Positions 6,545 to 9,107 of a stretch of 9,107 nucleotides of DNA are shown in pieces; within the stretch, counting starts at the first letter, position 1, and every line of letters begins with the position of its first letter. Below the pieces are notes generated by a model, which was not told where the DNA came from, did no database searches, and worked only from the letters and a program-made list of their open reading frames with translations. The translations under genes were made by a program, and so were the position numbers. The stretch comes from Bacteroidota bacterium (GTDB taxonomy: Bacteria > Bacteroidota > Bacteroidia > UBA7662). Location: positions 1-9,107 of the forward strand of contig VGFN01000046.1 of the NCBI GenBank assembly GCA_016868875.1, given 5' to 3'.

Positions 6545-7084
6545 ATGGCTCACGATCTGTATTACGAAATTACCCCAACGATCAATCGCGCGGAGCGTTA
6601 TCCTCAAATCGCGCGCGATTGGTCTTCCTTGTTTGATCCCCTTGCAGGATGGACCGCCAATGCTGCCAATTTATGCGCCTTGCTTACGGCCGGCTTCGGA
6701 TGGTGGTGGGTTGGTTTCTACCGGGTTCGAAACGAAGATTCCACCTTGGTACTGGGGCCCTTTCAAGGCCCAGTGGCCTGCACCCGTATTCCCAAAGGTA
6801 AAGGGGTTTGTGGAACGGCATGGGAACGAAACCAACCTTTGGTGGTGCCGGATGTGGAGCAATTCCCTGGGCATATCGCATGCAGCAGTTTAAGCCGCTC
6901 CGAATTGGTCATCCCTGTTCATGCGAACGGTGAGGTGGTTGGGGTGCTTGATTTGGATAGTGTTAAACTCAATGATTTTGGTCCTCAGGACCTTGAGGCG
7001 TTGATTCCCATGCTGAACCTTCTTCAATCTGTTTGGCCAGAGGAGGTCAGCGATGAAGGCGTGGAACTCCAGAGCCCTCGGTAG
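6545..7084 (+). CDS. msrC: Free methionine-(R)-sulfoxide reductase (GAF domain)
   Basis: A 179-residue single-GAF-domain enzyme of the fRMsr/MsrC (YebR) family, which reduces free methionine-(R)-sulfoxide to methionine with electrons from thioredoxin. The three family cysteines are present with the E. coli spacing: C79 (VACTRIP), C89 (GVCGTAW) and C113 (FPGHIAC), corresponding to C84, C94 and C118. The substrate-site acids also align: E120 (SRSELVIP), D136 and D138 (GVLDLDS). The residue after C113 is Ser where Asp is common. The frame is open upstream into miaE, but the ATG at 6545 is 8 bp after the miaE stop and gives a family-like N-terminus, so it is preferred. No Shine-Dalgarno sequence is seen. 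The last ~10 residues (DEGVELQSPR) lie beyond the GAF core and are encoded in a 61-bp overlap with the convergent membrane-protein gene. Confidence 0.94.
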   Translation: MAHDLYYEITPTINRAERYPQIARDWSSLFDPLAGWTANAANLCALLTAGFGWWWVGFYRVRNEDSTLVLGPFQGPVACTRIPKGKGVCGTAWERNQPLVVPDVEQFPGHIACSSLSRSELVIPVHANGEVVGVLDLDSVKLNDFGPQDLEALIPMLNLLQSVWPEEVSDEGVELQSPR

Positions 7085-8238
7085 AGAGACCATTGCATGA
7101 GGATCCATACCAGCACAGCGGGTAAGGCTTTCAAATGATAGGGCTCCACCCATTCTTTCCGCAGAACGGTGGGGAACACCTCCGTAGGCGATAAAACGGT
7201 CAAAAGGATCAGGGCGACGAGCAGGATCTGCAAGACCATTTCTTCACGGTTACGGAGCAGCCACCATAGCGCGGGGGTTACGGCAATCACAAAGGTGGGG
7301 GATTCCGCTTTGTGGTTGAAAATGACCATCCAAACCATCAGGGCCGCGAGGCCCAGGGCACGGTTTTCGGCGGTGTCCCTCCGGAACATAGCACCAATCC
7401 AGGGGATGATCATGATACCCAACCCCAGGAGGAGCACCACGTTCTTGTTCCAAAGACCAGGCATTGTTTTCTCCAAGATGCCCATCAAGGAAATCCCGTA
7501 CGAAAGGCTATGGTCTTCGCCCAACATCCGCAGGTATTCTTGCATTTGCCATAGGTAAATGGAAGGGCTCATGACCATTAAGGGCAATGCAGCCAAGAAC
7601 AACCCCCAGCCCAGTCCAAGAAGAAAATTGCGTCGTTTGTGAGGATAGGCCAACCAAAGTAGCAAAGCGGCCCAGCCAAACAGCTTGATAAACCCTGTCA
7701 TCATGATCATGGCAATGGCGCGTGAAGAAGCTCCACGCTCCCATTCCCCCCAGGCCCACATCAACAGGCCGGCAATTAATGCGTTGGATTGTTCGTTTTG
7801 AAGGGAGGTTATCAATTCCAAGGCGCCCAATCCCAACCACCATCCGTTCATGGTTGGAATTTGGATGGAACTGTTTTGTTGCCAAACGCGAATCCCCTTC
7901 CACCAAACCCAGGCATTCAAGCTATTCCATAACAACAGGCCAACGGCATCTGGTAACATGGCCCATGCCCCAAAAAGCAAGGCAAAGGTGGGGCTGTATT
8001 TGAACAAATCCCAATGCTCATGGGGATACAATTGGTAGAGGCTTTGATGATGGATCAAATGAAAAAAAGACTGCTTGAAGATGATATAATTGTTGTAGGC
8101 TGTATAGAGGTGTTCCGTATGGCTCAAGGAGACACGGGGCGCCCAAAGCGATTGCAAGGACGCGACCACGGCAAAGCATGCCAGTAGGATGGGCCAGAAA
8201 AATCGGTGTTGTGGTAGTCGTAACATCCAAGCGTTCAT
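7024..8238 (-). CDS. Polytopic membrane protein, GT87/DUF2029-like glycosyltransferase
   Basis: A 404-residue inner-membrane protein with roughly 10-12 predicted hydrophobic spans; clear ones are near 13-31, 173-196, 203-222, 266-284, 333-350 and 369-387. Several motifs recall DUF2029/GT87, a GT-C family that includes the polyprenol-phosphate-dependent mannosyltransferase PimE: YNNYIIFKQSFFHL (48-61) and FKYSPTFALLFG (79-90) in the first loop, LQNEQSNALIAGLL (146-159), and GFIKLFGWA (182-190). From this I infer that it transfers a sugar from a lipid-linked donor at the outer face of the membrane; the sugar and acceptor are unknown. The first loop lacks an acidic residue at the start of the YNNY motif, so the catalytic acid is uncertain. 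The C-terminal tail is Ser/Thr-rich and overlaps msrC in the opposite direction. The ATG overlaps the queG stop (ATGA), so it is probably co-translated with queG. A non-enzymatic membrane protein cannot be excluded. Confidence 0.7.
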   Translation of the reverse strand: MNAWMLRLPQHRFFWPILLACFAVVASLQSLWAPRVSLSHTEHLYTAYNNYIIFKQSFFHLIHHQSLYQLYPHEHWDLFKYSPTFALLFGAWAMLPDAVGLLLWNSLNAWVWWKGIRVWQQNSSIQIPTMNGWWLGLGALELITSLQNEQSNALIAGLLMWAWGEWERGASSRAIAMIMMTGFIKLFGWAALLLWLAYPHKRRNFLLGLGWGLFLAALPLMVMSPSIYLWQMQEYLRMLGEDHSLSYGISLMGILEKTMPGLWNKNVVLLLGLGIMIIPWIGAMFRRDTAENRALGLAALMVWMVIFNHKAESPTFVIAVTPALWWLLRNREEMVLQILLVALILLTVLSPTEVFPTVLRKEWVEPYHLKALPAVLVWILMQWSLYRGLWSSTPSSLTSSGQTD

Positions 8239-9107
8239 GGGGTAAGCCTTAAAAATTGTATATTCTTGTGCATCCCTGCTAAGCCTGCCCTGGCAATGGG
8301 GCTATGCTGGTATTTGGCTTCAAAATCATCCTCCGTCATGGATAACCATTCCTCAGCGCTGGGCCATGCATCATGAAGTGTTTGGAATCGGGGTTCTTGA
8401 TGGGGTTTGGCGAAGCGATTCCATGGACAGACTTCCTGGCAGATATCGCAACCAAAGGCCCATCCCTCCATTTGGTTTTCGAACTCTAACGGAATTTGGC
8501 GGCGCAATTCGATGGTCAAGTAGGAGATGCACCTGGAAGCATCCAAACGGTAGGGCTCCAAGGCTTGGGTGGGGCAGGCGTCAATGCAACGCGTGCACTG
8601 CCCGCAATGGTCTTGAACGGGTACATCCGCTTCAAAATCAAGATCGCAGAGAATTTCCGACAAGAAGAAATAGCTTCCCGCCTGTTTCTGTAACAAATTG
8701 GTGTTCTTGCCAATCCAACCAGCTCCGGCAAGTGCTGCCCAGGATTTCTCCAGAACCGGTGCCGAATCGGTAAAGACCCTGCAATTGAAGTCCCCAAACT
8801 CGGTTTTCATGCGCTCCACCAATCTCCGCATTTTGTCTTTCAGAACACGATGATAGTCTTCACCCCATGCATACCGGGCAATTTTAGGAGACCCCTGGCC
8901 CAAGATCCCCGCGTGACTTTGGTCTTCGTGGCTTGGCGCAAAATAATTGTGTAGCAGGACAATGATCGATCGACAGCCTCCGAGGAGACGTCTGGGATCA
9001 AGGCGCTCCTCGAAGTATCGTTCCATGTAATGCATTTCGCCGTGACGCCCTTCTTGGAGCCAGGCCTCGAGGCGATCACTTTCTTCATCCAATTTTCGGG
9101 CCACAGC
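8235..9107 (-). CDS. queG: Epoxyqueuosine reductase (N-terminus cut by window edge)
   Basis: QueG is a cobalamin- and Fe-S-dependent cytoplasmic enzyme that reduces epoxyqueuosine to queuosine at wobble position 34 of tRNAs with GUN anticodons, the last step of the pathway. The visible part is 290 codons; about 25-35 N-terminal residues lie beyond the right edge, and the GTG at 9104 is probably internal. Counting from that GTG, the family signature DSAPVLEKSWAALAGAGWIGKN is at 113-134, with the conserved Asp113 of the active site. Two [4Fe-4S] clusters are supported by CGQCTRCIDAC (C167, C170, C173, C177), the C of RCISYLTIE (C192), and CDICQEVC (C219, C222, C226). The C-terminus (AGMHKNIQFLR) is short, so it lacks the HEAT-like extension of some homologues. 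Its stop overlaps the start of the membrane-protein gene, and its promoter is outside the window. Confidence 0.95.
   Translation of the reverse strand, partial: AVARKLDEESDRLEAWLQEGRHGEMHYMERYFEERLDPRRLLGGCRSIIVLLHNYFAPSHEDQSHAGILGQGSPKIARYAWGEDYHRVLKDKMRRLVERMKTEFGDFNCRVFTDSAPVLEKSWAALAGAGWIGKNTNLLQKQAGSYFFLSEILCDLDFEADVPVQDHCGQCTRCIDACPTQALEPYRLDASRCISYLTIELRRQIPLEFENQMEGWAFGCDICQEVCPWNRFAKPHQEPRFQTLHDAWPSAEEWLSMTEDDFEAKYQHSPIARAGLAGMHKNIQFLRLTP

Noticed and set aside
66..6800. Possible horizontal transfer, phage or defence island.
   Set aside because: All genes are housekeeping, codon use is alike throughout, and no integrase, transposase, repeat boundary or toxin-antitoxin pair is present.
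9102..9104. GTG at 9104 (- strand) as the queG start.
   Set aside because: Family members have about 25-35 more residues before this point and the frame is open to the edge, so the gene is truncated by the window.

Overview
The window is chromosomal housekeeping sequence from a Bacteroidota bacterium, most likely from the Flavobacteriales or a close relative. Three things point there. DnaE carries a proofreading exonuclease domain fused to its N-terminus, followed directly by trxA, as is known in flavobacteria. LysS ends in a Bacteroidota-style FFPQMRPE tail. The starts lack Shine-Dalgarno sequences, and a TAnnTTTG-type promoter element precedes trxA. The reading frames are intact, closely packed and alike in codon use (leucine is very often TTG). 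I see no tRNA or rRNA gene, insertion sequence, phage gene or CRISPR array.

Left block, + strand (1-5499): the 3' end of lysS (lysyl-tRNA synthetase), an RlmI-like class I SAM-dependent methyltransferase, and a 1433-residue exonuclease-DnaE replicative polymerase. Both junctions are 4-base ATGA overlaps, so the three genes are probably one translationally coupled unit.

Middle block, + strand (5500-7084): a 132-bp spacer holds a likely promoter and a leader of 66 bases without a single G. It is followed by trxA (thioredoxin), miaE (O2-dependent tRNA hydroxylase) and msrC (free methionine-(R)-sulfoxide reductase), separated by 2 and 8 bp. Thioredoxin is the known electron donor for the MsrC family, so this looks like a small redox and oxygen-linked operon.

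Right block, - strand (9107-7024): queG (epoxyqueuosine reductase, missing its N-terminus at the window edge) overlaps by ATGA a polytopic membrane protein resembling the GT87/DUF2029 glycosyltransferases. The membrane-protein gene converges on msrC, and their 3' ends overlap by 61 bp.

Translation is a recurring theme: LysS charges tRNA-Lys, MiaE modifies position 37 and QueG completes queuosine at position 34. I found no new multi-gene system. The points most worth a second look are a PHP domain in DnaE that has lost metal ligands while the exonuclease domain is intact, a methyltransferase lacking the cysteine expected of an m5C enzyme, the G-free trxA leader, and the msrC/GT87 overlap.
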